Source: Hippea jasoniae
GTDB taxonomy: Bacteria; Campylobacterota_A; Desulfurellia; Desulfurellales; Hippeaceae
Assembly: GCF_000744435.1 (NCBI RefSeq)
Contig: NZ_JQLX01000013.1
Location: 170,613-234,612, forward strand
Length of the DNA stretch: 64,000 nucleotides
Direction: 5' to 3'
The notes below the pieces were generated by a model. It was not told the origin of the DNA. It did not search any database and saw nothing but the letters and a program-made list of their open reading frames with translations. Positions 15,359-24,753 of this stretch are shown here, piece by piece. Position 1 is the stretch's first letter. Each line of letters begins with the position of its first letter. A program made the position numbers and the translations under genes.

Positions 15359-17160
15359 ACAGGATTGAGCTGTTTAAAAACCCTTCTTTAATTGGTGAGA
15401 TTCCAGATAAAGCGGGCGTTTATATAATCTATTCAGAAGAAGATGAGATTTTATATGTAGGCAAAGCAAAATCACTGCGTAGGCGATTGAGAAGCTATTT
15501 AAACAGGAAAGATAAGGATATTTTAAAGCTTTCTTTATTGAGAGAAGCCTGCTGTGTTGAATTTATAACTTTAAACAATGAGCTTGAAGCTTTTTTGCTT
15601 GAGTCAAATCTAATCAAACAGCACAGACCACCGTACAATATCGTTTTAAGGGATGATAAAAGTTATCCCTATTTAAGGATAAGTTATTCTGAAAAATATC
15701 CGAGGTTGAGTATTGCAAGAAGAATAAAGCATAAAGGTGATTTTTACTTTGGCCCTATAACACCGGTTGAAAAGTTAAGAACACTGATAAAACTTTTGAA
15801 GTCCACTTTTAAAATAGCCCAGAAAAACGACAAGCAGTGTCAGGGCTCTGAATATCCCTGCATCTACTACCAGATGAACAGATGCACAGCTCCCTGTGCT
15901 AAAAAAATTTCAAGAGAGGATTATTTAAAGCTAATAGAACAGATAAAGGAAATACTTACAAATCCATCAAAGATAAAGATGAGGCTTAAAAAGGAACTAA
16001 AGCAGTGCATAGATAGTTTGAATTTTGAAAAAGCCATCAAGATAAGGGATATGCTTAAGGCTATTGAGATACTTCAAGGCGATCAAAATGTTAGTGAGAT
16101 AAATGAAGATTTTTTAGATGTTATAGGTTTTGCAGAAAACGATATTGCTACAGCTGTATATGTGATGAGTGTAAGATTTAAAAATATAGTTGGTGCAAGA
16201 AGTTTTTTCTTTAATTATCAGCATGTGGATAGCGATTTTGTTGGAGATTTTCTTATGCAATACTATCTGCATAATCAGCAGGTAATACCAGATAAAATTG
16301 TTTTAAATGGGCTTGAATCAGAAGAGATCGTGGAAAAAGCTTTGGGTGAAATTAAAACTGTTAAAATTATACAACCAAAAAAAGGGGACAAGGCAAAGCT
16401 TTTAAAGCTTGCAGAGCAAAATGCAAAGATAAATCTCCAGTTATACTCAAAAAGGCTTGAAAATAATCTAAAACTGTTAAAAAAGATACAGGATAAATTT
16501 AATTTAGAAGAACTACCTTTAATTATCGATGTTGCCGATATTTCACATATTTCTTTTGAGAATGTTGTGGGAGGAGTTATAAGATATAAACCTGATGGTT
16601 TTGATAAATCATCATACAGACGATACAAGTTACAATCTTCTTTTGAGTCTGAAGCAATGAAAGAGTTGATGCAGAGGCATAGAAAATTGATCCTTAAAAG
16701 CTCAATGAAACTGCCTGATTTAATTGTTGTTGATGGAGGCATTATTCAGATTAAGGCAGCAAAAGAGGCTTTTTTGAATACGCCAGTTATAGGTATTGCA
16801 AAGGAAAAAACAGACAATAGAACAAAAAGAGGCTTTAATGCTGTTGATTCTATTTACACATTGGATGGCAAAATTGAAAAGATTGACGAAGATATTCTGG
16901 GTTTTTTTCAGAAGCTCAGGGATGAAGCTCATCGATTTGCCGTTGAATACCACAGAAAGAAAAGAAAGGATTATGTGCTTGCAAGCGCCCTTGATAGAAT
17001 AGAATTTATTGGTCCAAAAAGAAAAAGGCTTTTGTTTGAGCATTTTGGATCTTTAGAAAATCTAAAAAATGCCTCTGTCGATGAAATTGCCTCAATAAAG
17101 GGTATAAGCAAAAAGATAGCAATGATTATCAAAGAACGCTTAAATGAACAAAATATTTGA
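15355..17160 (+). CDS. uvrC: Excinuclease ABC subunit C
   Basis: 601 residues, usual UvrC length. Domains in order: GIY-YIG nuclease (GVYIIYSEEDEILYVGKAKS, about 21-40), UVR domain (FEKAIKIRDMLKAI), RNase H-like C-terminal nuclease (VADISHISFENVVGG, VVDGGIIQI, RDEAHRFAVEYHRK) and tandem helix-hairpin-helix (FIGPKRKRLLFEHFGS, IKGISKKIAMII). A cysteine group CQGSEYPCIYYQMNRCTAPC (about 162-181) is also typical. It makes the two incisions in nucleotide excision repair with UvrA and UvrB, not encoded here. The start codon overlaps the cupin stop. The stop TGA forms part of the TTGACA element of the next promoter. Confidence 0.96.
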   Translation: MNRIELFKNPSLIGEIPDKAGVYIIYSEEDEILYVGKAKSLRRRLRSYLNRKDKDILKLSLLREACCVEFITLNNELEAFLLESNLIKQHRPPYNIVLRDDKSYPYLRISYSEKYPRLSIARRIKHKGDFYFGPITPVEKLRTLIKLLKSTFKIAQKNDKQCQGSEYPCIYYQMNRCTAPCAKKISREDYLKLIEQIKEILTNPSKIKMRLKKELKQCIDSLNFEKAIKIRDMLKAIEILQGDQNVSEINEDFLDVIGFAENDIATAVYVMSVRFKNIVGARSFFFNYQHVDSDFVGDFLMQYYLHNQQVIPDKIVLNGLESEEIVEKALGEIKTVKIIQPKKGDKAKLLKLAEQNAKINLQLYSKRLENNLKLLKKIQDKFNLEELPLIIDVADISHISFENVVGGVIRYKPDGFDKSSYRRYKLQSSFESEAMKELMQRHRKLILKSSMKLPDLIVVDGGIIQIKAAKEAFLNTPVIGIAKEKTDNRTKRGFNAVDSIYTLDGKIEKIDEDILGFFQKLRDEAHRFAVEYHRKKRKDYVLASALDRIEFIGPKRKRLLFEHFGSLENLKNASVDEIASIKGISKKIAMIIKERLNEQNI

Positions 17161-17186
17161 CACAGCTTAAAATTTTGTTTAATAAT
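17157..17186 (+). promoter_or_regulatory. Sigma-70 type promoter for the FecR/TPR operon
   Basis: TTGACA (17157-17162, containing the uvrC stop codon), 18-base spacer, AATAAT (17181-17186). The gene begins at 17219 after GGGGGG. Confidence 0.5.
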
Positions 17187-17218
17187 ATATTGATAAGTTA
17201 AATGAAGGGGGGATAAAA

Positions 17219-18058
17219 ATGAGGCGATTCTATTTAATAGTTATATTTATAATGGGATTTTTTGTATCCTTTGCTAATGCAGCCGATGTTGGTAGGTTTA
17301 TAGAAGTTAAAAATTATGTATTTATGTTGAAAAATGGAAAACCTCCGTTTATTAAGGCAAAAGTTGGTGATACAGTTTCTCAAAGTGATATAGTTTCAAC
17401 AGGCGTTAATTCAACTGCTGTAATTAAATTTTTTGATGGAAACAAGATTACCATCTCGTCCAATAGCCGTGTTATATTGAATGAATATCTTTCAAAAGAG
17501 AAGGCGTTGATTAAATTAACAAAAGGAAAAGTTACGGCAACGGTTGTTCCTAAAGTTGTTAGAAAGATAAAACAATCAAAAAATTATTTTAAAATAGAAA
17601 CACCTATAGCAGTTGCAGGTGTTAGGGGCACTAAATTTTCTGTTCAACATAAGGATTTTACGGTTGTGAAGGTATATAAAGGACTTGTTGAGGTTTATAA
17701 TTTAGCCTATCCGCAATTTAGGGTTTTTGTAGCAGCAGGAAATATGGTATTTATCAGACCCAGAAAAACACCATCTGAGCCTAAAAAATTTGGTGGAAAA
17801 ATTGGTAATTACGGCTCAGATCAGGGTAGCGATTCAAGTATTGGAAAAAATACGGAGAGTTTAGGCGATTACGAAACAGAAACATTTGGCAATGATGAGG
17901 TTGGTTCAAATAATCATCAGAATCCTCCAGAATATGCAGTTTCCCCTCCCATTACTCAAAAAAATCATCCCCGTCAAACAAGTAGCGGAGGTTATTCAGG
18001 AAGCACCATTCAAGAAGGCGGAGGTTATTCAGGAGGTAGTTTAACTACTGGTCCGTAA
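17219..18058 (+). CDS. Exported FecR-domain protein
   Basis: 279 residues with a signal peptide (RRFYLIVIFIMGFFVSFANA). The FecR fold spans about residues 30-190: KVGDTVSQSDIVSTG, then VIKFFDGNKITISSNSRV, and the hallmark VAGVRGTKFSVQ. The C-terminal 80 residues are low-complexity, rich in Gly, Ser and Asn, ending with two GGYSG repeats. FecR-domain proteins of this stand-alone type are often found next to TPR outer-membrane proteins and CHASE2 cyclases, as here. They are thought to bind periplasmic or envelope ligands, but the function is not settled. It is separated from the next gene by 20 bases. Confidence 0.83.
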   Translation: MRRFYLIVIFIMGFFVSFANAADVGRFIEVKNYVFMLKNGKPPFIKAKVGDTVSQSDIVSTGVNSTAVIKFFDGNKITISSNSRVILNEYLSKEKALIKLTKGKVTATVVPKVVRKIKQSKNYFKIETPIAVAGVRGTKFSVQHKDFTVVKVYKGLVEVYNLAYPQFRVFVAAGNMVFIRPRKTPSEPKKFGGKIGNYGSDQGSDSSIGKNTESLGDYETETFGNDEVGSNNHQNPPEYAVSPPITQKNHPRQTSSGGYSGSTIQEGGGYSGGSLTTGP

Positions 18059-18078
18059 GGTTAAAAAAGGAGTGAACA

Positions 18079-19566
18079 GTGAAAATATTTAAAAGTATAG
18101 TTATTGTTATATTGGTAGTATTTGTTTCCATAAATGTTTATGCTTCCAGTTTATTTAATAAAGGTTTGGATGCCTTAAAGCTTGGTTATTATGATAAAGC
18201 TTATTACTATTTCTTTAAAGATTACACTATACACCCAACACCTAAATTAGCTTATTATATAGGAATATCTTTAGAAAAAATGGGTCAGGATGAACTGGCT
18301 ATCAAATACTTTAAAAAAGCTTCTTCAAAAATAAGTGATGCATATTCACATATTGTAAAAATCTATATTGGTATAGGTAAGTTTAAGGATGCAGAGACTT
18401 TTCTGAATTATATAGAAAATAAAGAGGAGTATTTTTTCTATAGTGGTTTACTATCTTTATACAAAAAAAATTTCAAGACAGCTTTGAATTTTTTTCTCAA
18501 ATCTGCAACATATAAGGGTACTTTGGAGCAAAAATCACTTTTTTATTCAGCTTTAATTGAACTAAAGCTTTCAAACAAAGAAAAGTCAAAGGAATATTTT
18601 AAGGAAGTTATAAAAGTTAACAGTAACACCGTTTATGCCAAAAAAGCTAAGGTATATTTAAGGGCTATAAAGAAACAGGAAAAACCCTATACGGTTTTTC
18701 TATCAGCTGGTTATCAATATAATTCCAATGTTGTTGCTAAACCATCCAATAAAATAGGAGATTCTGACATAGATAACATTTCCAAAAAAGGTGATTCAGC
18801 TTTTGTTGGCAAAGTGTTTGCTTCATATAAGTTGATGATGGATAGTATAGAGTTGAAAAGTAGTGTGTTTATTTACAGGATTTCGTATGCAGACCTAAAA
18901 GATTACAACTCTACATATATAAAAATCGCTGAAGATATAGGTTTAAATAAAAAAAGATATAAATTAGCTACAGAATTGTTCTATGAAAAATCATGGCTTG
19001 GTGGGGATAGCTATCTTGAAGGGTTTGGTATGAAACCTTATGCTATTTATTATCCATACAAGAAACTTGCAATAACAGCAGGAGTTAAATTGGAAAAGGT
19101 TAACTTTTTTAAAAATGCTTCAGTTGAAGCAGAAAACAGGGATGCAAAAATAATAAAGCCTTTTATAAATCTGTATAGGGCGGTAAATAGATTATTTTTC
19201 TTCGGTAATGCGAATTTTAGTTACAATAACGCTAAAGGTAGGAATTGGGATTATAATGAAATTGCCCTTGGAGGGGGTGTGGGCTATAACTTCTCAAGTA
19301 GGTTTACAGCCTCAGCTGGCGCAAATTATTCTTATAGAGGCTTTCTACACAACAACAGCTACTCAGGTGCAGGTTATGCTGGCTTTCCCTCTACGCCATC
19401 CAAAAGAAAAGATAAAAACTCAACCTTTTGGCTTAGGGCAACTGTAAAGCTTAACGATTATATAAGATTAACTTGTTCTTTTACTCATTACTATCAAAAT
19501 TCCAATTTTGATATTTACAAATACAAGCAGAATATCTTTTATAGTGGTCTTAGTGTCTTATTTTAG
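18079..19566 (+). CDS. Exported TPR protein with a C-terminal outer-membrane beta-barrel-like domain
   Basis: 495 residues. A signal peptide (IFKSIVIVILVVFVSINVYA) is followed by TPR-like helices (about 22-200: NKGLDALKLGYYDKAYYYF, ISLEKMGQDELAIKYFKKA). From about 205 the sequence changes to alternating aromatic/polar beta strands (FLSAGYQYNSNV, ASYKLMM, FYEKSWLGG, GVGYNFSSRFTASAGANYSY) and ends with the aromatic/hydrophobic strand NIFYSGLSVLF, as expected for an outer-membrane barrel. It probably forms an envelope pair with the FecR protein upstream. Its TAG stop abuts the stop codon of the convergent cyclase gene with no bases between. Confidence 0.78.
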   Translation: MKIFKSIVIVILVVFVSINVYASSLFNKGLDALKLGYYDKAYYYFFKDYTIHPTPKLAYYIGISLEKMGQDELAIKYFKKASSKISDAYSHIVKIYIGIGKFKDAETFLNYIENKEEYFFYSGLLSLYKKNFKTALNFFLKSATYKGTLEQKSLFYSALIELKLSNKEKSKEYFKEVIKVNSNTVYAKKAKVYLRAIKKQEKPYTVFLSAGYQYNSNVVAKPSNKIGDSDIDNISKKGDSAFVGKVFASYKLMMDSIELKSSVFIYRISYADLKDYNSTYIKIAEDIGLNKKRYKLATELFYEKSWLGGDSYLEGFGMKPYAIYYPYKKLAITAGVKLEKVNFFKNASVEAENRDAKIIKPFINLYRAVNRLFFFGNANFSYNNAKGRNWDYNEIALGGGVGYNFSSRFTASAGANYSYRGFLHNNSYSGAGYAGFPSTPSKRKDKNSTFWLRATVKLNDYIRLTCSFTHYYQNSNFDIYKYKQNIFYSGLSVLF

Positions 19567-21501
19567 CTATTTGTCTTTGAAGGCAACAATATCTTCAGGT
19601 GGTTCTTTTATATAGAATTCCTTATTTTCTTTTACGCAGTAGATTTTTACGGGCTTGGTTTTGCCTTTTACCTTTACAACAGCAAGACCTTCAAGACAGA
19701 AGCCTTTCAAGTTGTCAGTTGTGGAGGTTAAATGTTTCACAACATACTCGCTGACAATAATGGAGCAGTCGAATTTTCTTGTTAGACCTTCAAGTCTTGA
19801 TGCAAGATTTACGCTATCGCCTATGACGGTGTATTCCATTTTTTTGTCAGTTCCCCCTATGTTACCTGCAACCGCCTCACCGCTGTTGATTCCTATGCCT
19901 ATTTCTATAATGGGTTTATTGTTTTGCTTTAATTTTTCCTGTAGTTGTTTAAGTCTTTTTTGCATATTAAGTGCGCATTGAATAGACAATAAAGCATGAT
20001 TACTCTGTTCGACAGGAGCATTCCAGAAAACCATTATCGCATCGCCTATGAATTTATCTAATGTTCCATGAAACTCAAAAACAACATCCACCATCTCCTT
20101 AAAATACTCATTCAAAAGACTAACAACTTCCTCTGGTGAGAGTTGCTCTGATAGGGTTGTAAAGCCTTTTATATCTGAAAACAGGATGGTGACTTCTCTT
20201 TTTTTGCCTTCCAAAGCGGCAATCTCTGGATTTTTTATAAGCATCTCAACAATTTCCTTGTTTACATAACTTGCAAATAGTTTTTTAATAAATCTTGATT
20301 GCTTCTCCTCCATGGCAAAGTTATAAATTGTCATGGAAACAAACACTCCAGAAAGCTCTAAAAAAGGATAAAGAGGATTGATAAACAAACCTTTTCTAAA
20401 ATAAAAATAGCTTGCTATAAAGATTAAAATAGAGGAAAAGATTAGAATCACAGTTGAGGATGTTGCCTTAAGTGGTGAAAATATCAAAACTATTATTATG
20501 CCAGATAAGAATAATAGAAGAACATAGTATGGTGGCGAAAGAATCTTTATAAACTTTCCTTCGAGGATTGTTTCTATCGTGTTGGCGTGTTTTTCTATTC
20601 CAGGTAAAGCTGTGGAAGTTGGAGTTACCCTTAAATCGTATAAACCAACCGCAGTTGCACCAACAAGCACTATTTTGTCTTTGATTTGAGATTTATTGAC
20701 TTTTTTGTCTATAATGTCTGCTATAGAAATATAACTGAAGGTTCTATTGGCGCCAAAGTAGTTTATCATCATTCTTCCATTATTGTCTGTAGGGATAACT
20801 TGATCAGAAAGATAGATGCCTTTTTTAGGTTCTACTACTATGAATTGATCCGGTATTCCTCTGTATAATGCTGCTGCTTGAAGGGTTAGAGAGGGGATTA
20901 GGTATCCATCATACAACATATATAGTTGTTCTTTTCTAACAACACCATCGATATCTGGAAAAATATTAATAAAGCCTATATGGGCACAGCTTTCCAATAG
21001 CTGTTTTACCGGTAAAAGTAAACTATTGCTTCCGGGTGGCGGATGTTTGTAAAAATAATCAGGATTGTCAACAGACAGTGTATTGTTTTGTAAAATTTTC
21101 TTGGGAATAGTATTTTTAGATTTTTTTCCATGCAGAAATACAATCGGTAATATAACATTGCCTGCCTTTTTGAATGCTTCTGCAAGTTTTGAATCGTTTT
21201 TTTCTTTTTCGCTAAAGATTACATCGAATACAATCTCTTTTGCTTTAAGTCCTTTTAGTTGTTTTACAAGTTTAACAAAAACAGTTCTACTCCAGGGCCA
21301 TCTGCCAAACCTTTTAATCGATTTTTCATCTATAGCTGCTATAACAACAGTGTTTGAGATTCTCTGTTTGCCTCTTATCTTAAAAAATGTGTCATAAATC
21401 TTGTTGCCTGTAATTGTTAAGAATCGTGGATGGATAAAATAGATAAGGATTACTATAAATACTGCAGTTACACCTACAAGGAGCTGTTTTTTATTTTTCA
21501 T
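19567..21501 (-). CDS. CHASE2-domain adenylate cyclase
   Basis: 644 residues: one N-terminal membrane helix (about 7-24), a periplasmic CHASE2 sensor (about 25-310, with TVVIAAIDEKSIKRFGRWPW and IVLVGATAVGLYDLR), three membrane helices (about 325-400), and a class III cyclase catalytic domain (about 430-620). The metal-binding aspartates are in ILFSDIKGF and DKFIGDAIM. The lysine of DKFIGD and the YTVIGD segment match adenylate rather than guanylate cyclases. It should make cAMP in response to a periplasmic signal. It lies 10 bases downstream of the phosphodiesterase-like gene in the same operon. Confidence 0.9.
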   Translation of the reverse strand: MKNKKQLLVGVTAVFIVILIYFIHPRFLTITGNKIYDTFFKIRGKQRISNTVVIAAIDEKSIKRFGRWPWSRTVFVKLVKQLKGLKAKEIVFDVIFSEKEKNDSKLAEAFKKAGNVILPIVFLHGKKSKNTIPKKILQNNTLSVDNPDYFYKHPPPGSNSLLLPVKQLLESCAHIGFINIFPDIDGVVRKEQLYMLYDGYLIPSLTLQAAALYRGIPDQFIVVEPKKGIYLSDQVIPTDNNGRMMINYFGANRTFSYISIADIIDKKVNKSQIKDKIVLVGATAVGLYDLRVTPTSTALPGIEKHANTIETILEGKFIKILSPPYYVLLLFLSGIIIVLIFSPLKATSSTVILIFSSILIFIASYFYFRKGLFINPLYPFLELSGVFVSMTIYNFAMEEKQSRFIKKLFASYVNKEIVEMLIKNPEIAALEGKKREVTILFSDIKGFTTLSEQLSPEEVVSLLNEYFKEMVDVVFEFHGTLDKFIGDAIMVFWNAPVEQSNHALLSIQCALNMQKRLKQLQEKLKQNNKPIIEIGIGINSGEAVAGNIGGTDKKMEYTVIGDSVNLASRLEGLTRKFDCSIIVSEYVVKHLTSTTDNLKGFCLEGLAVVKVKGKTKPVKIYCVKENKEFYIKEPPEDIVAFKDK

Positions 21502-21511
21502 CTTTAAGTAT

Positions 21512-22270
21512 TTATTTGCAAAGGGTGGTTATTTTAATGTTTGATGGCAGCTTTTGCTTTAAAGATTCCAATTCCTTAAATATTTCATCTTTATAATGCG
21601 GCTTTATATGTGTTATCAAAATCTGATCAGGCAGCGTATTCATTTTTTTAATCTCATCAAAGAGCAGGGTAGGGGTTAGATGGGCTGTTTGGATGGCAAG
21701 CTGAGTGAGTCTATCAGGAAATGAAACCTCTATAATTAATCTATTAATCTTTTTGTCTTTTAGGTATTTCCATGTGTGGTCTGTGGGGCCTGTATCTGTG
21801 CAGAAAAAGATATTTTCTTCGTCATTCTCGAATAAATAGCCAAGACAACTAACCCTGTGATTAAGCTTAATAGGCGTAATATTTAAATTGTCAATTTTTA
21901 TAGTTTCTCCCTCGTCAATAGCCTCAAATCTTAAAGTGGGGAAATCTTTGGGTATAGCGGTAAAGTCAGGCCAGATATCAAAATTCAGCAGATGTTTTTT
22001 TATAGCATTAAGCGTATCTTTTGAACCGTAAACCTTAAACTGTTTTTTTATATTATTTAAAACAACATTATCAGCCAGAAAAAGCACTCCCAGCACATGG
22101 TCTAAATGAGAGTGTGTTATGAATATATGCTCGACCTCTAACTGCTCATCAAATTCAAGTGTTTTTGTTGGAGAGCCAGCATCTACTAATATGTTTTTAT
22201 TGACCAGAAACGAAGTTAAGAATTTGTTGGGCATTGAACTACCCCAGCAACCTAACACTCTAAGGTTCAT
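21512..22270 (-). CDS. Metallo-beta-lactamase-fold protein, probable 3',5'-cyclic-nucleotide phosphodiesterase
   Basis: 252 residues with the metal-binding motif HSHLDH (H53, H55, D57, H58), then LGVLFLADN, CTDTGPTDHTW and a late ITHIKPHY. The start MNLRVLGCWG and the pattern HLDH-x2-G-(V/I)-x-F-L-A-D-N resemble the class II-type cyclic nucleotide phosphodiesterase group (COG5212-like) more than RNase Z. Lying between an HD-GYP gene and an adenylate cyclase gene supports degradation of cAMP as the job. RNase Z-like or lactonase activity cannot be excluded by reading alone. Its ATG overlaps the HD-GYP stop (TAATG). Confidence 0.75.
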   Translation of the reverse strand: MNLRVLGCWGSSMPNKFLTSFLVNKNILVDAGSPTKTLEFDEQLEVEHIFITHSHLDHVLGVLFLADNVVLNNIKKQFKVYGSKDTLNAIKKHLLNFDIWPDFTAIPKDFPTLRFEAIDEGETIKIDNLNITPIKLNHRVSCLGYLFENDEENIFFCTDTGPTDHTWKYLKDKKINRLIIEVSFPDRLTQLAIQTAHLTPTLLFDEIKKMNTLPDQILITHIKPHYKDEIFKELESLKQKLPSNIKITTLCK

Positions 22271-23328
22271 TACTCATTCTCCATAGCTTCAACAAATGCA
22301 TCAACAATTTCTGGGTCAAACTGTTTCCCTTTATTTTTTACTATCTCCTCTATGGCAGCATCCTTGGATAGCCCTTTTCTGTATGGCCTTGTTGTTGTCA
22401 TGGCATCGTATGTATCTGCTACAGCAATTATGCGTGCTGATAGTGGAATTTCCTTTCCTTTAAGCCCGTAAGGGTATCCCTTGCCGTCAAATCTCTCATG
22501 ATGCAGTTCAACCCCTGCTATTATCTCTTTGAGTTTTTTTACCTTTCTTAAGATATCAGCTCCAACTTTTGGATGTCCTTTAATTATCTTATATTCCTCA
22601 TCATCTAATTTATCCTGTTTTAGTAAAACTCTATCTGGAACACCTATTTTTCCAACATCATGCAGTATAGCAGAAAGTTTCAGCTTTTCTATAAAATCCT
22701 TATCCAGTCCCATCTGATTTGCTATTAGGATACTGTATTCCATAACCCTTTTTGTATGTCCTCCGGTATATGGGTCACGTTTTTCAATGGCTTCAGCAAG
22801 AGCAAAGACAACCTCATAGAATGTATCTTTAAGCTCTTTGTATAACATTGCATTTTCAATTGATACAGCAACCTGATTGGAAAGTGCTATTAATACATCT
22901 AAATCCTTCTGTTTAAATTCACCATCTTTTTTATTAATTGCCTGCATAACACCAAGCAGTTGCTGATTTCTGATAATTGGCACACAAACCATATTGCGCG
23001 TGGTAAAACCGCTCTTTTTATCAGCATTCTTGAAAAACCTTGGATCGTTTTGAACATCGTTTATTAATTGTGGTTTTCTATGCTTTGCTACCCATCCAGC
23101 AATACCAACACCCATTTTTAGTCTGATACTTTTTATCTTTTCTGCTTTATCGCCAACAGCTACATTAAAGTACAGCTCATCTGTTTTTCTATCGTATAGA
23201 AGTAAACTGCCAGCCTCTGCCTCTAACAATTCAACAATTGCCTCAATAATCTTTTTTCTTACTACCTCTATATCAAGTGAGGAGTTTATAATCTGTGAAA
23301 ACTCGAGTAACTTTTCCATATAATCCAT
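22270..23328 (-). CDS. GAF and HD-GYP domain protein, probable cyclic-di-GMP phosphodiesterase
   Basis: 352 residues. The GAF domain spans about 10-160 and the HD-GYP domain about 170-350. Catalytic motifs are complete: GGHTKRV, ILHDVGKIGVPD, GHPKVG, ELHHERFDGKGYPYGLKG and ADTYDAMTTTRPYRK. HD-GYP proteins hydrolyse cyclic-di-GMP (or related cyclic dinucleotides). No membrane segment is seen, so it is a cytoplasmic sensor. The start at 23328 follows GAGG with a 5-base gap. It is the first gene of the operon that continues with the cAMP phosphodiesterase-like and cyclase genes. Confidence 0.9.
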   Translation of the reverse strand: MDYMEKLLEFSQIINSSLDIEVVRKKIIEAIVELLEAEAGSLLLYDRKTDELYFNVAVGDKAEKIKSIRLKMGVGIAGWVAKHRKPQLINDVQNDPRFFKNADKKSGFTTRNMVCVPIIRNQQLLGVMQAINKKDGEFKQKDLDVLIALSNQVAVSIENAMLYKELKDTFYEVVFALAEAIEKRDPYTGGHTKRVMEYSILIANQMGLDKDFIEKLKLSAILHDVGKIGVPDRVLLKQDKLDDEEYKIIKGHPKVGADILRKVKKLKEIIAGVELHHERFDGKGYPYGLKGKEIPLSARIIAVADTYDAMTTTRPYRKGLSKDAAIEEIVKNKGKQFDPEIVDAFVEAMENE

Positions 23329-23434
23329 ATCAACCTCTTTTACATATTACTTTATTTTAAAGCAGACTTCAAATTTTTGCTTAATTACTACAAAACAGCT
23401 GGCTTTTGAGCTTAAAGTTTAATATAATTTCGAC

Positions 23435-23929
23435 ATGAAGGGTAACAAAATAGAGGGTATATTTGAGTCTATATTATGGAAAAGTAGATTATTAACACTG
23501 CTTGCTGTTGTTTTTGCTATCTTTGGTGCGTTTATCCTGTTTGTTATAGGTAGTTTTGATATACTAAAAGCTGCTTTATATGCACTTCATCGTGAACAAA
23601 CACATGCTGAACTTTTAGGATTATTGATAGGTGCTGTTGATTTATACTTAATAGCAATTGTGCTTTTGCTTTTTGGATTTGGCGTATATGAATTGTTTGT
23701 ATCAAAGATAGATATTGCAAAATATTCCGATACATCAAATATTCTGGAGATAAAAAGCCTTGATCAATTAAAAAATAAGCTTATGAAGGTTATAATAATG
23801 GTTCTTATAGTGGGTCTGTTTAAAAAGGCTATACTCATATCTCCAAAAACATCATTTGAGGTAATGCTGTTTGCGGTGGCAATTTTGGCTTTATCTGTAG
23901 GATTTTATTTTTTACAAAAGGAAGGTTAA
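23435..23929 (+). CDS. YqhA/UPF0114-family membrane protein
   Basis: 164 residues with four hydrophobic helices. IFESILWKSRLLTLLAVVFA at the start and AVDLYLIAIVLLLFGFGVYEL in the middle are the features of the UPF0114 (YqhA) family, small inner-membrane proteins of unknown function. The next gene begins one base after its stop, so the two are co-transcribed. It diverges from the HD-GYP gene across about 105 bases in which no clear promoter pair was seen. Confidence 0.8.
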   Translation: MKGNKIEGIFESILWKSRLLTLLAVVFAIFGAFILFVIGSFDILKAALYALHREQTHAELLGLLIGAVDLYLIAIVLLLFGFGVYELFVSKIDIAKYSDTSNILEIKSLDQLKNKLMKVIIMVLIVGLFKKAILISPKTSFEVMLFAVAILALSVGFYFLQKEG

Positions 23930-24694
23930 ATGGGTATAAAGACCTTAAGATTGCTTGATAAGGCAAGGAATTTGGTGGATAAAGGTGAGTATTCAAAGGC
24001 CGTTGTTTATCTGCTCAATGTGCTTGAAGAAGACCCTCACAGCGATGAGGCTGCAGCAGAACTCAGCTATTGTTATACAAAGATGGATAACTTCAAAAAA
24101 GCCGAAGAATACGCTATTATGGCGGTTAATTTAAACCCTTATGAGCTCAGCAATTACAGAAATCTTGCATTTGTTTATCATGAATTTGGTTTATTTGAAG
24201 AGGAAATCGATGTTCTTGAGGAAATCCTGCCAAGGCTTGAGTCTCCATCTGCTGAGGTGTTGTTTTCTTTAGGTAGAGCCTATGTCATGATAGAGGATTT
24301 ACACACTGCCATAGGTTTCTTTAAACAGGCTATTTCGATAAATCCAGACTTTGAAGATGCATACCTTTTTTTGGCTGATACTTATCTTCTGGCAGGTGAT
24401 TATGAGTTAGCGATTGATGTTTATCTGAAACTAATGGAGATAAATCCCGATATTGCCGAAGTCTACTCAGGCCTTGGCATGATCTACACCTACAAAAAAG
24501 AGCATCTTAAGGCAGAAAAATACCTTTTAAAAAGCGTTTCACTGCAACCAAATAATGCTTTCTTTAGAGCCAATCTTTTAACCTTTTACTTAGATACAGG
24601 CCAAACCGAAAAAGCGGTTGAAGAGTATAAGAAGATCCGTAAACTGGATCCGCAATTTGCATTAGAATTAGTTAAAGCTTTCGAATATTATTAA
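23930..24694 (+). CDS. Tetratricopeptide-repeat protein
   Basis: 254 residues made almost entirely of TPR units of 34 residues (for example AAELSYCYTKMDNFKKAEEY, FSLGRAYVMIEDLHTAIGFF and LFLADTYLLAGDYELAIDVY). There is no signal peptide and no other domain. TPR arrays mediate protein-protein contacts; the partner is unknown. Immediate juxtaposition to the YqhA-like gene suggests a membrane-associated role, which is inference. Confidence 0.85.
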   Translation: MGIKTLRLLDKARNLVDKGEYSKAVVYLLNVLEEDPHSDEAAAELSYCYTKMDNFKKAEEYAIMAVNLNPYELSNYRNLAFVYHEFGLFEEEIDVLEEILPRLESPSAEVLFSLGRAYVMIEDLHTAIGFFKQAISINPDFEDAYLFLADTYLLAGDYELAIDVYLKLMEINPDIAEVYSGLGMIYTYKKEHLKAEKYLLKSVSLQPNNAFFRANLLTFYLDTGQTEKAVEEYKKIRKLDPQFALELVKAFEYY

Positions 24695-24698
24695 ACTC

Positions 24699-24727
24699 TT
24701 GACAAATATCAAACTATCATTTATGGT
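24699..24727 (+). promoter_or_regulatory. Sigma-70 type promoter for the ligand-binding protein gene
   Basis: TTGACA (24699-24704), 17-base spacer, TATGGT (24722-24727). The -35 is perfect and the -10 weak. Confidence 0.5.
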
Positions 24728-24753
24728 TAATCTGTAATTTTTAGCAGATTAAC
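24726..24753 (+). promoter_or_regulatory. Inverted repeat in the leader of the ligand-binding protein gene
   Basis: GTTAATCTG (24726-24734) and CAGATTAAC (24745-24753) are perfect 9-base arms around a 10-base T-rich loop. The repeat begins at the -10 element and ends 3-4 bases before the GGAGGTG ribosome-binding site. That is the position expected for a repressor operator or a leader hairpin affecting translation. Confidence 0.5.
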
